Assembly: GCF_001547525.1 (NCBI RefSeq)
Contig: NZ_CM003769.1
Span: forward strand, 248,001-312,000
Direction: 5' to 3'
DNA: 64,000 nt
Source of the DNA: Burkholderia anthina
GTDB taxonomy: Bacteria > Pseudomonadota > Gammaproteobacteria > Burkholderiales > Burkholderiaceae
The position numbers were made by a program, and so were the translations under genes. Shown piece after piece: positions 34,477-43,267 of the stretch; position 1 is the stretch's first letter; the number at the start of each line of letters is the position of its first letter. Under the pieces are notes generated by a model. That model worked only from the letters and a program-made list of their open reading frames with translations, was not told the origin of the DNA and ran no database searches.

Positions 34477-35352
34477 TCAGCGCGCGAGCAGCGCACCGGC
34501 CTGCCGGCCGAGCACCGCACGCAACGCGTCAAGTTCGGGCAGCGCGGGCGCTTCGTCGGGCGTGACGAGATAGGTCGTCACGCTGTCGAGATCGTCGAAC
34601 GCATGCGCGCGCAGTTCCTTGCGCGCCACGTGCTCGGTCGTGATCCGCTTCGGCAGGATCGCGACACCCATCCCGGCCGCCACGCAGCCGAGGATCGCGC
34701 CGAACGTGCCGAACGACGACACCGATTCGATCGCGACGCCGCGCGCCTTCAGCCAGTGCTCCGCGACCGCGCGGTACGGGCAGCCGTCGTGAAACGCGAG
34801 CAGGCGCACCGCGTTGTCGGCCAGCAGTTGCCGGCGCGTGACGGTCGCGGCGCTCACCAGCACCATGTCCTCCGCGAACGCGGGCTCGTAACGCAGCCCG
34901 GGCCGCACGACCGCGCGTGCGGTGAGCGCCGCGTCGATCCGGCCGCGCAGCAGCGCATCCGCCAGATCGGGCTCGCTGCCGATCTGCACCGCGAGGCCGA
35001 GCGCCGAGTCGCGCTCCTTCAGCGCGGCGGCCAGCGCAGGCAGCCGCGTGGCGGCCGTGCTTTCCATCGAGCCCAGCCGGAAGCGACGGGCAACCGGCGT
35101 TTCGCGCACCACCTGCGTCGCTTCGTCGACGAGACGCAGGATGCGGTCGCAATACGGCATCAGCCGGCGCCCGGCATCGTTCAACACCAGCCGCTTGCCA
35201 TGGCGGTCGAACAGCGGTGCGTCGAGCGATTCCTCGAGCTGACGCAGCCGCGCCGTGACGTTCGACTGCGTGCAGCCGAGCCGTTCGGCCGCGCGCAACG
35301 CGCTGCCTTCCTGCACGACGGCCCGGAAAGTTTCGAGCAATGGGATGTTCAT
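34477..35352 (-). CDS. LysR-family regulator within the ATP-grasp cluster
   Basis: 291 aa. N-terminal winged helix-turn-helix (LLETFRAVVQEGSALRAAER, then LGCTQSNVTARLRQLEESL) and LysR substrate-binding domain (RFRLGSMESTAATRLPALA, GVAILPKRITTEHVA). It points left between ATP-grasp 1 and the permease gene, so it is divergent from the permease/ATP-grasp 2 pair. The 160-bp spacer carries TCAGTTT twice (35354 and 35375), 21 bp apart. Control of the surrounding genes is inferred from position. Confidence 0.87.
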   Translation of the reverse strand: MNIPLLETFRAVVQEGSALRAAERLGCTQSNVTARLRQLEESLDAPLFDRHGKRLVLNDAGRRLMPYCDRILRLVDEATQVVRETPVARRFRLGSMESTAATRLPALAAALKERDSALGLAVQIGSEPDLADALLRGRIDAALTARAVVRPGLRYEPAFAEDMVLVSAATVTRRQLLADNAVRLLAFHDGCPYRAVAEHWLKARGVAIESVSSFGTFGAILGCVAAGMGVAILPKRITTEHVARKELRAHAFDDLDSVTTYLVTPDEAPALPELDALRAVLGRQAGALLAR

Positions 35353-35514
35353 ATCAGTTTCTCTTGTTACCGATTCAGTTTATATCATTTTACTTCGCCC
35401 ACCATCCGGATTAGCCTAGCGCGTATTCCGTGCCGGCCCCTTCCGAGGAATCCGCATGCCATTCGCTGCCTGCTTCGGCTTCACTCCCGTTCGCCGCCGG
35501 CCCGAGGTTCGTCC

Positions 35515-36459
35515 GTGCGCGCACTGATCGCCGCGCTGGTGCGGCGCGGCCCGACCGTGCTCGCGTGCGGCGTCGGCCTCGGGCTGCTGGTGCCGCCGCT
35601 CGCGGCGCTCGCGCGGCCGCTGATGCCCGTTACCGTGTTCCTGTTCGTGCTCGGCACGCTGCTGCGCGTCGAGCCGAGCGCCGTGCGCGCGGTCGCGCGG
35701 CGCCCCGCCGTGTCGCTGCTGCTGCCCGCGCTGACGATGATCGCGTGCCCGATCGCGCTCGGCGTCGCCGCGCGGCTCGCGGGTTTGCCGTACGACTGGG
35801 TCGTCGCGCTGGTGATCGCGTACTGCGCGCCGCCGTCGAGCGGCACGTCGACGATTGCGCGCATGCTGTCGCTCGACGCCAGTGTCGCGCTCGTCGCGAC
35901 CCTCGCGTCGATGGTGTTCGTACCGCTGACCGCGCCGCTGCTGACGGCCTGGTTCAGCCACGACGCCGCGGTGTCGATCTCGCCGTCGAGCCTCGCGCTG
36001 CGGCTCGCGCTGCTGATCGGCAGCGCCGAGGGCGTCGCGCTGCTCGTGCGGCGCCTTGCCGGCGCGCGGCTCGCGCGCCATGCGACGCCGATCGACGCGA
36101 CCGTCGTCGTCGCGCTGCTGATCTTCGCGCTCGGCACGATGGCCGGCATGCAGCAGTCGATCATCGACGCACCGCACCGCGCACTGGCCGCGATCGCGCT
36201 CGCATTCGCCGTCAACGCCGGTTTCCAGATCGTCGCGTACGGGCTCACGCCCGGCGATGTCCGCACGCGCCTGAACGTCGCACTGATCGTCGCCAATCGC
36301 AACGTCGGGCTGATGTGGGCCGCGCTCGGACTGGCCGCCACGCCGACCATGGCGCTCGTGTTCGCGTGCGCGCAGTTGCCGATCTATACGTTGCCGCGCG
36401 TCGTTCAGCATCTGCTGCCGCGCCTCGAAGCGCAGCGCCTGCGCCGGCGCGCACGCTAG
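35515..36459 (+). CDS. BASS-type (bile acid:sodium symporter-like) permease
   Basis: 314 aa from the GTG at 35515, preceded by CGAGG; no in-frame ATG gives a better start, so the exact start is less sure. About nine to ten hydrophobic segments. The family signature region reads LVIAYCAPPSSGTSTIARML followed by SLDASVALVATLASMVFV, close to BASS proteins. These move organic anions such as bile acids, pantoate or keto acids with sodium. Its place 28 bp before ATP-grasp 2 suggests import of a precursor or export of the product. Confidence 0.65.
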   Translation: MRALIAALVRRGPTVLACGVGLGLLVPPLAALARPLMPVTVFLFVLGTLLRVEPSAVRAVARRPAVSLLLPALTMIACPIALGVAARLAGLPYDWVVALVIAYCAPPSSGTSTIARMLSLDASVALVATLASMVFVPLTAPLLTAWFSHDAAVSISPSSLALRLALLIGSAEGVALLVRRLAGARLARHATPIDATVVVALLIFALGTMAGMQQSIIDAPHRALAAIALAFAVNAGFQIVAYGLTPGDVRTRLNVALIVANRNVGLMWAALGLAATPTMALVFACAQLPIYTLPRVVQHLLPRLEAQRLRRRAR

Positions 36460-36487
36460 CTCTCCCGTCCTCGATCAAGGATTCACC

Positions 36488-37738
36488 ATGAAGCGACTCA
36501 TCGTGATCGGCGCACGCGCCACCGGCAGCAGCGTCGCGCTGGTGCGCGCCGCCCTCGCGCGCCAGGTGGCCGTGACCGTCATCACCGCGCCCGGCCATCG
36601 TCTCGACGGCGTGTTTCCCGCGGGCGTCGAGACGGTCAACCTCGCGCCCGACGCCGACCAGCTCGCCGGTTGGCTGCGCGCGCGCTTTCCGGACGAACTC
36701 GACACGCTGCGCGTGACGACCGCGCACGACACCTATGCGCGCACCGCCGCGTGGGTCGCCGATGCGCTCGGGCTGCCCGGCCCCGATGCGCGGCACGTCG
36801 CGCACGCGGTGTCGAAGTCGAACCAGAAGGCGTTGCTCGCCGCGCACGGCATCCCGGCCGCGCAGTTCGTGTCGGGTACGCTGGCCGCGCCGGCGGCGCT
36901 CGCGGCGGCCGCCGCCCCATTGCGCTTTCCGGTCGTCGTCAAGCCGTCGGAAGGCTCCGCGAGCGACGGCGTGCGCCGCTGCGAGGACATCGCCGCCGTG
37001 CGCGCGCAGCTCGATGCGCTCGCCGCCGTGCAGGCCGATGCACGATCGCTTGCGACCGAGCGGATCGTCATCGAGGAATTCCTGGAGGGCAGCGAATACT
37101 GCGTCGAGTATTTCGACGGCCGCTACGTCGGCGCGCTGCGCAAGCTCAAGCGGCATGGCGCGGGTTTTCTCGAACGCGGGTATACGTCCGAACTCGATCT
37201 CGACGCCAACACGCTGCGCGCGCTGATCGACGTCGGCACGCGCGCGACCGCCGCCGCCGGGCTCACGTGGGGGCCCGTGCATCTCGACTGCATCGTGCAC
37301 GACGGCGTGCCGCACGTGATCGAACTGAATCCACGCATCGCGGGCAGCTTCATCTGCGACATCGTGCGCGACGGCTACGGCTTCAACGTGGTCGAAGCAT
37401 TGCTCGACAGGCTCGACGGAAAAACGTTGACGATTCCCGAGCTGTTCGAGCCGCACGCGTATGCGCGCGCCGAATTCCTGCTCGACAGCGATCCCCGTGC
37501 GTGGCGCTTCGCGCAGGCCGGCGAGATCGACGACGGGGCGGTAAGGATCAGCTACGGGCCGCAAGTGCTGCCCGATCGCGAACGGCGCGCGTTTCTTTAT
37601 GTGCGGGTCAAGGTGCCGGCTGTGCACGGTTCGGCGCGCGACGCCGGTTGTACGGCCGGGCGTGGCGATGTCGCGCAGCCTGCGCGCATCCCCGACTCCT
37701 CTGCCTACCCGACGCTACCGGCCGGAGAAGTGCCTTGA
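36488..37738 (+). CDS. ATP-grasp ligase 2
   Basis: 416 aa, ATG at 36488 after CAAGGA. N-terminal Rossmann-like domain (RLIVIGARATGSSVALVRAA), ATP-grasp domain with Lys114 (SNQKALLAAHGI), Lys152 in FPVVVKPSEGSASDGV, IVIEEFLEGSEYCVEYF and metal ligands Glu279/Asn281 in VIELNPRIAGSF. The C-terminal 100 residues form a lid or substrate domain ending in a Pro-rich tail. Same broad family as ATP-grasp 1 (both about 420 aa) but little sequence shared outside the fold, so the two probably join different substrates in sequence. No known pathway recognised. Confidence 0.8.
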   Translation: MKRLIVIGARATGSSVALVRAALARQVAVTVITAPGHRLDGVFPAGVETVNLAPDADQLAGWLRARFPDELDTLRVTTAHDTYARTAAWVADALGLPGPDARHVAHAVSKSNQKALLAAHGIPAAQFVSGTLAAPAALAAAAAPLRFPVVVKPSEGSASDGVRRCEDIAAVRAQLDALAAVQADARSLATERIVIEEFLEGSEYCVEYFDGRYVGALRKLKRHGAGFLERGYTSELDLDANTLRALIDVGTRATAAAGLTWGPVHLDCIVHDGVPHVIELNPRIAGSFICDIVRDGYGFNVVEALLDRLDGKTLTIPELFEPHAYARAEFLLDSDPRAWRFAQAGEIDDGAVRISYGPQVLPDRERRAFLYVRVKVPAVHGSARDAGCTAGRGDVAQPARIPDSSAYPTLPAGEVP

Positions 37739-37908
37739 CATATGCGCGGGGTTATCGATCGGGCATAGCCGTATCGCACTTCGAGCGCGGTCGCGCGCCT
37801 CTGCTGAAAAGTCGCAACGAACGCATCCTTACGACCCGCTTTTCATCTCGCGAAGCACGGACGTAACGATAGCGAGCCAATCCGCTTGCTATTGCGATTC
37901 GAGATGAA

Positions 37909-39105
37909 CTACCGGGTCAGCCGCACTTCGGGTGAGCGCGGTCTGCCTGCGCTGGCGGGAGGCATCCCGCGCCAGAAGAAAAACACGAGCGCGCCTGCGA
38001 GCGCCTGTGCACCGACGACGAATGCGACGCAGCCCACCCAGCCCCAGCGATTCCACGCGGGAACGGGCAGGACTGAGCCGAGACTCCCGCCGAAGTAATA
38101 GAAGGAAAGGTAAATGCCGATCGCCGTCGATCTTGCACCCCGCGCCACCCGCGAGATGAACGCGTTGGCCGACGCCTGCTCGACGAACACCGCGGTGGAA
38201 CTGAGCGCGAGGCCGGCCAGGATCGCGATGACGCTGCTCGACAGTGTCAGCAATGCACCGACGATCGCGAGCCCGGTCGCCGCAAGGGCGAGATCGCGCG
38301 GGCCGCGTTGCGCCGCGACGCGGCCCGCGAGCGGCGTGACGATGACCGCGACGAGAAATACCGCATAGATCGCACCGATCTCGACCGTATCGAAGCCAAA
38401 TGGCGCACGCGCCAGCCGCAGTCCGACGAAGGTGAACGTCGCGACCTGCGACGCGAGCACGCATGCGCCGACCAGGAACGACGCGAGCAGCGGGCCGCGC
38501 GTCAAGAGCGTCCAGCGAGATGCCGACGCACCTTCGTCGTCCGGACGCGCGGCGCCGGCGGCCGGCAGGCACGCATGGATCGCGAGGCCCGTTGCCAGAC
38601 ACAGGAACGCGATGACGTCGAGCGCGTGACGCCAGCCGAACGCGGACGTCAGGCTATTCGTGACGAAACGCCCGGCGAATCCGCCGAGTGTCGTGCCGGC
38701 GACGAAGAACGCACTGACCTCCGTCGCCGCGTCGTGGCTGAAGACCTCGCCGATGCACGCAATCGAGATCGCGAAGATGAACGGCATCAGCACGCCCGCG
38801 GCAAAGCGGGCGGCGAGGAACGATGAAAAGCTCGCCGCGTGCGCAGACCAGAGAACGGGAAGCGCACACGCGACGGCGGCGCACGAAATGACCGTTCGGC
38901 GATCGAAGCGGGCGGCCAGCGCGCCGACGAACGGAGCGATAATGGCGACCGCCAAGGTGGTGGCGCTGACGCCCTGGCCGGCTTGTTCCGGGCTCACGTC
39001 AAATGCCGCGGCAAGTTCGTGCAGGATGCCCTGAGTCGAATAAAGATTGAGAAAAGCCGCAAACCCGCACAGGAAAAATGCGGATCGAATGGTTCTGTTG
39101 CCCAC
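37909..39105 (-). CDS. MFS transporter (arabinose-efflux/YnfM-like)
   Basis: 398 aa from the GTG at 39105 (VGNRTIRSAFFLCGFAAFLN), which has CAGGG upstream; an ATG at 39198 would reach to the start of the divergent LysR gene and add a charged non-membrane stretch, so it is rejected. Twelve hydrophobic segments; LAARFDRRTVISCAAVACAL is motif A, and APFVGAL precedes it. Close in layout to drug/sugar efflux permeases of the YnfM/NepI kind. Divergent from the LysR at 39201 with about 95 bp between, so likely its target. Substrate unknown. Confidence 0.78.
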   Translation of the reverse strand: MGNRTIRSAFFLCGFAAFLNLYSTQGILHELAAAFDVSPEQAGQGVSATTLAVAIIAPFVGALAARFDRRTVISCAAVACALPVLWSAHAASFSSFLAARFAAGVLMPFIFAISIACIGEVFSHDAATEVSAFFVAGTTLGGFAGRFVTNSLTSAFGWRHALDVIAFLCLATGLAIHACLPAAGAARPDDEGASASRWTLLTRGPLLASFLVGACVLASQVATFTFVGLRLARAPFGFDTVEIGAIYAVFLVAVIVTPLAGRVAAQRGPRDLALAATGLAIVGALLTLSSSVIAILAGLALSSTAVFVEQASANAFISRVARGARSTAIGIYLSFYYFGGSLGSVLPVPAWNRWGWVGCVAFVVGAQALAGALVFFFWRGMPPASAGRPRSPEVRLTR

Positions 39106-39200
39106 TGGTGACGCCCTGTCTGGTTTGTGTGACAGTCTGACGAGTGGGCGACACGCGCGCCAATACTGTTTTCGTGGCCATTGATACCGAAACGACAAAA

Positions 39201-40094
39201 ATGCTCGACCTACGCCGCCTCCGCTATTTCGTGACCGTCGCCGACGAATTGCACTTCGGACGCGCGGCGTTGCGTTTGCGTATTGCCCAGCCGCCTTTGA
39301 CGCGCCATATCGCCGCGCTGGAAACCGACCTCGGTATCCGGCTGTTCGAACGATCGACGCGCGCGGTCCAGCTCACGCCGGCAGGCGCGCTGTTTCTCGA
39401 ACACGCGAGGAGCGTCATTCATGCCGTCGACGAGGCGGAGGCAACGGCGCGCAAGATGGCGCAAGGCATGGTCGGTCGCGTCGTGATCGGCTATGCGAGC
39501 TCCATTCCGATGTCCGACGCGTTTTCGGACATCATCCGCAATGCAAGCCGCAGCATGCCGGAAGTGGAGTTGGCGTTTCGGGAAGTATCGACCGCGAGTC
39601 AACGCCAGCAGATCGCCGCCGGCACGATGGACGTCGGATTCGGTTGGGCCGCGGCAAAGACGTCGGAAGCGTGCATCGGGTCCCTCGTCGTGTCGCGCGA
39701 GCCGCTCGTCGCCGCGGTTCCCGCCCAGAGTCGATACGCGGGCAAGGCGACGATCGAGTTCCGTGAACTCGTCAACGAGAACTTCGTCACGTTCCCCGCG
39801 GGCTACGGTTCCGCGCTGAACGCGGCGCTCGACGATCTGTGCGCCCGCGAGGGCGTTGCGCCGCGGATCGGGCCTACCGCGTCGCAGATCACGACGCTGG
39901 TGTCGCTGGTGGCAGCGGAACGCGGCGTCGCCATCGTGCCCAGCTTCACGTCGACGTTGCAACGCTCGGGTGTCGCTTACGTGCCGCTGGCGACGCCGCA
40001 TGTTCTCGAATTGGTCGTCACGTGGTCCGAACCGTTTTCGTCAACCTGCGTCGAGCAGTTCATCGAGTTCGCGAGGTCGGTCGCAGCCGGCTAG
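39201..40094 (+). CDS. LysR-family regulator (CatM/BenM-like branch)
   Basis: 297 aa from the ATG at 39201, so that it begins MLDLRRLRYFVTVADELHFG as in the CatM/BenM/CbnR branch; an upstream in-frame start adds 19 unconserved residues. The HTH continues AALRLRIAQPPLTRHIAALE and a substrate-binding domain follows, with GRVVIGYASSIPMSDAF at about residue 90. Divergent from the MFS gene, which it probably controls. Confidence 0.88.
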   Translation: MLDLRRLRYFVTVADELHFGRAALRLRIAQPPLTRHIAALETDLGIRLFERSTRAVQLTPAGALFLEHARSVIHAVDEAEATARKMAQGMVGRVVIGYASSIPMSDAFSDIIRNASRSMPEVELAFREVSTASQRQQIAAGTMDVGFGWAAAKTSEACIGSLVVSREPLVAAVPAQSRYAGKATIEFRELVNENFVTFPAGYGSALNAALDDLCAREGVAPRIGPTASQITTLVSLVAAERGVAIVPSFTSTLQRSGVAYVPLATPHVLELVVTWSEPFSSTCVEQFIEFARSVAAG

Positions 40095-40294
40095 GACAGG
40101 CGCTATGCTTCCAGGCCCTTCTGCACGTACCACGACGGCGGCGTGAGCAACGCGGTCGGCACGCGCGATTCGCCCCGGGGCAATCCTGGCAGACGACAAG
40201 GTCCAGCGACGGGACGTCGCGTCCTTCCCCGGGGAACCGGCCGAGCCAGAGCCGGGCCATGGCAAGCAGATGATTTGCGTCGCCCACCGCGCCT

Positions 40295-40909
40295 TCAACG
40301 CAACGGCGACCACGCCTCCGGCAGGCCGATCGTCGACGTCGCCCTTTCGATCTGCTCCGGCCCCCCTGCCGGCGGCCACAGGCCCGCTGCATAGTGTTGC
40401 TTTCGCAACGCCATGCGTGCTTCCAGACTCGGGAATCCCCAGATGTGCGTGATGCGCGGCGGCCCATCGAGCGCATACATGTTGCAAACGAGATGCGATG
40501 TATAGGCTTTGGCCGGGCCCACCGCACGTTCCCACGCGGAAAGGGTCGGCGCAATTCCGCCGGCTTTCAGCCAGTAGCGGCGAATCTCGTAGAAGCCGCC
40601 CAATGCGCCCGGTTCGATGTCGGGTAGAAAAGGAAACAGCGCATAGCTTTCCATGTCCAATCGAACGGATGCGCTTTCAATCCCGAAAGGTCGCTCGGCA
40701 TGCAATGCCCGATCGCGTTCATGCTGCAATTCATCCCTCGTCTCGAAGCCGCGCAGCACGACGATCCGCGATAGCTCGCCAATTTCCGTGCGCCATGCGC
40801 CAAGCAGCCTTCCTTGCGCGTCGGCATTCGATACCCACCGATGCGCACGGCGGGACACCGTATCCTGGTCCAGCAGCGGACACGACAACGTCGTGAGTTC
40901 GTACAGCAT
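40295..40909 (-). CDS. NIPSNAP-family protein
   Basis: 204 aa from the ATG at 40909 with GGAGGG upstream. Two ferredoxin-like alpha/beta halves; the second is a NIPSNAP domain (GGFYEIRRYWLKAGGIAPTL, then a WERAVGP and ITHIWGFPSLEARMALRK). The first half is a degenerate copy beginning MLYELTTLSCPLLDQ. Cytosolic; NIPSNAP proteins in bacteria have no settled role, though dimeric alpha/beta-barrel relatives act on aromatic or quinone-like compounds. Divergent from the LysR at 41006 with 96 bp between. The 200 bp downstream (40095-40294) hold no gene I can support. Confidence 0.75.
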   Translation of the reverse strand: MLYELTTLSCPLLDQDTVSRRAHRWVSNADAQGRLLGAWRTEIGELSRIVVLRGFETRDELQHERDRALHAERPFGIESASVRLDMESYALFPFLPDIEPGALGGFYEIRRYWLKAGGIAPTLSAWERAVGPAKAYTSHLVCNMYALDGPPRITHIWGFPSLEARMALRKQHYAAGLWPPAGGPEQIERATSTIGLPEAWSPLR

Positions 40910-41005
40910 TTCTGCCCTCCTTTCGCTTGCATGTCGCAATGTATTTCCAAAGCGATGGCCGATAAACGCGCATCACCTTGAAACAGAATCCAGTACCATT
41001 GCGCA

Positions 41006-41926
41006 ATGGATCTCCTCAAGGCGATGGCCGTATTCGTCCGCATCGTGGAAACGGGTAGCCTGACAGCGGCCGCGCAAGCGTCCGGTCTGTCGCCGACCAT
41101 GGTCGGCAATTACCTTCAGGCCTTGGAAACCCGGCTCGGCGCGGTCCTCGTTCACCGCACGACCCGCAAGCAGAAAGTCAGCGCGTTCGGCCACGCTTAC
41201 TACGAGCGCTGCGTCGAAATCCTCGGGCTGGTCGACGACACGGAACGGCTCGCGCTCGATCATCTCCAGCAGCCACGCGGGCGTTTGCGCGTGACCGCGC
41301 CCGTCGTGTTTACGAACGAGTGCCTGATTCCCGCGCTCGCGGACTATTACCAGCGCTACCCGGAGATCAAGCTCGATATCGTCGCCACCGACTCGCTTGC
41401 CGATCTGTTCGATGAAGGTTTCGAGGCAGCCATTCGCATCGGCGCGATCGCCAACCCCGATGTCGTGGCGCGTCCGCTGGCGTCCTATCGGCTGGTGCTG
41501 TGCGCGTCGCCCGCTTACGTTCACGCACATGGCGCGCCCACCACGCCGAACGCGCTTGGCGAACATCACTGCCTGACGTACGCGTATCCGCCTCGATCGG
41601 CGTGGCACGCGGCACAAACTCAATGGATGCTGGAAGGTCCGGATGGACCGATGAGCGTCGCCGTGGACGGCAGACTGAAAATCGACAATGCGGAAGCGTT
41701 GCGCCGGGCGGCATTGAGAGGGCTGGGTATCGCGATGCTTCCTTCCATGTTGATACGCGAGGACATTCGCGAGAAGCGCCTCATCGAGATCATGCCGGAC
41801 TTCGCCGCCCCCGAAAGGTCGATGAATCTGCTGTATCTGCAAGAGAGGCAGAAATCACCGAAGCTTCGTAGCTTTACTGAATTCGTGGTGGACCGGTTCG
41901 GCGCCGAAACGGTCCACGGGATCTGA
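41006..41926 (+). CDS. LysR-family regulator (AaeR/DsdC-like CrgA branch)
   Basis: 306 aa, ATG at 41006. HTH: AMAVFVRIVETGSLTAAAQA and SGLSPTMVGNYLQALETRLG; substrate-binding domain from about 90 (GRLRVTAPVVFTNECLIPAL). The branch with MDLLKAMAVFVRIVETGS start and FDEGFEAAIRIGAI motif typically regulates a divergent oxidoreductase or hydrolase. Here the divergent gene encodes the NIPSNAP protein. Confidence 0.88.
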   Translation: MDLLKAMAVFVRIVETGSLTAAAQASGLSPTMVGNYLQALETRLGAVLVHRTTRKQKVSAFGHAYYERCVEILGLVDDTERLALDHLQQPRGRLRVTAPVVFTNECLIPALADYYQRYPEIKLDIVATDSLADLFDEGFEAAIRIGAIANPDVVARPLASYRLVLCASPAYVHAHGAPTTPNALGEHHCLTYAYPPRSAWHAAQTQWMLEGPDGPMSVAVDGRLKIDNAEALRRAALRGLGIAMLPSMLIREDIREKRLIEIMPDFAAPERSMNLLYLQERQKSPKLRSFTEFVVDRFGAETVHGI

Positions 41927-42109
41927 TCCGGCTGCGGCCGATCGCGAAAGATGCCGTATTGCATCGGCACCTCGCGATTTCGATCCGATGTGCGTTTCCG
42001 TTCTCGCCCACCGCGAGCGTTGATCCACACCGGCCCGCGAGGCAATAGCGCCGAGGCGATGGTGTTCGAATCGGATCGCGCCGCCGCTCGCGTCTGCCGG
42101 GCGTTGCCC

Positions 42110-42334
42110 TTAGCCGCGCGTATCGACCCAGTGGCGTGCCCACCGTGCCGAATGCGCGAGCGCCTGTGCTTCGCTCGCGAAGTAATCGAGCGAATAGAAC
42201 TGGTAGCGGCCTTCGTCGTGCATGCTGTCGACGCGTTCGAGCAGCAGGTTGGATGAAAAGCTCCCGTCGGGCAAGCGATGCGTCGAGGGTTGGACGGCAT
42301 AGCCGTTGTATTGTTGAATTCGTTTGTCGTGCAT
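42110..42334 (-). CDS. small conserved hypothetical protein
   Basis: 74 aa from the ATG at 42334 (MHDKRIQQYNGYAVQPSTHR). The open frame extends upstream but this start gives a compact protein; no clear Shine-Dalgarno is visible, so the start is uncertain. It continues with DGSFSSNLLLERVDSMHDEG and ends SARWARHWVDTRG. Short proteins of this pattern, often next to cold-shock genes, recur in Burkholderia. The fold looks like a single small alpha/beta unit; no function is known to me. 278 bp separate it from the cold-shock gene on the same strand. Confidence 0.6.
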   Translation of the reverse strand: MHDKRIQQYNGYAVQPSTHRLPDGSFSSNLLLERVDSMHDEGRYQFYSLDYFASEAQALAHSARWARHWVDTRG

Positions 42335-42612
42335 TTTAATTTTAATGATGTTCGAGTGCGTGCGGGCCGTGCGAGCGGCACACGGGTACGCCGATTCAAA
42401 AGCCATTGCGGACCGAATCTGACGCAGTCGGAAAGCGGAAATAAGGCGTTGCGGCCGGAGGGGAATGAAGTGCAACGAGACGTGTGGCGCTTGGCAAGCT
42501 GCTAACCCAATCGATGCAGCTGCAGGCAATCGCGCCAACTTGAGGAGACGAAGCTCCGTGGGGATGTCGCTGCGGCCCGGCGTCCGTCGCGGGAGGCCGG
42601 GCCCTTCAAACT

Positions 42613-42816
42613 TTACAGCGGCTTGATGTTGGCCGCTTGCAGACCCTTCGGGCCTTGCTTCGTTTCGAAGCTCACTTTTTGGTTTTCAGCCAGCGTCTTG
42701 AAGCCGTCGGCGCGGATTTCGGAGAAGTGAGCGAACAGGTCGTCACCGCCGTTGTCCGGAGTAATGAAGCCAAAGCCTTTGCTGTCGTTGAACCACTTGA
42801 CGATACCGGTATCCAT
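42613..42816 (-). CDS. CspA-family cold-shock protein
   Basis: 67 aa, the usual size. RNA-binding motifs RNP1 (KGFGFI) and RNP2 (DLFAHFS) are intact: [40 protein letters not shown]. It is a single-stranded nucleic-acid-binding chaperone. A GGCCCGGC/GCCGGGCC stem at 42574-42603 lies just after the stop but lacks a U-tract. The 5' side (42817-42870) is AT-rich and carries AAGGAA before the ATG, as expected for a csp leader. Confidence 0.96.
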   Translation of the reverse strand: MDTGIVKWFNDSKGFGFITPDNGGDDLFAHFSEIRADGFKTLAENQKVSFETKQGPKGLQAANIKPL

Positions 42817-43267
42817 GAAGATTCCTTGAGAAAAAAATACGAAAATTTGCTCTGTTGAAGAGCGCTTGAAGCGTCAAGGAGGGAGAGGACAACGAATACC
42901 GCCGGGGAGGAGCGAGCAATTGATGAACAGCAATCGGACTTCTTGGACTTCGGTGCATACACTAACGGCCAGCAACCGCCACGTCAATCGTTATCTTGTA
43001 ACTGTGTACCGGATAGCCGCTTGGAGGACGAGACCGGGAGATGCGCTACGTCGCCTCGCGCATGGGCCAGCGTCGAAAGAGAAGCGCTCCGACCCCGAGT
43101 CGTCACGACGAGATCCAAAGCAGTCCACAAGATTGGACGAGGAACGTTCTCGGTCCAGAGCGTGTTTCGATCGTCGCGCGCATACGGCTCGACTCATCGG
43201 AGCGCGACGCCCCAATCGAAGGCAGCCGGAAGCTGTCGTCAACCCTGAACCGCACCGCCCGCCTGCT
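42817..43267. other. gene-free region between csp and the hydrolase gene
   Basis: 451 bp. The first 100 bp are the csp leader and promoter on the minus strand. Frames crossing 42866-43260 are shadows without family resemblance. No strong terminator or operator is seen for the hydrolase gene ending at 43268. Confidence 0.5.

Noticed and set aside
40104-40217. Minus-strand peptide ending LLTPPSWYVQKGLEA before a TAG
   Set aside because: The ending looks protein-like, but the stretch before it is low-complexity and no family could be named, so a pseudogene call would be a guess.
42574-42603. GGCCCGGC/GCCGGGCC stem as a rho-independent terminator for the cold-shock gene
   Set aside because: No U-tract follows on the transcribed strand; noted in the gene entry only.
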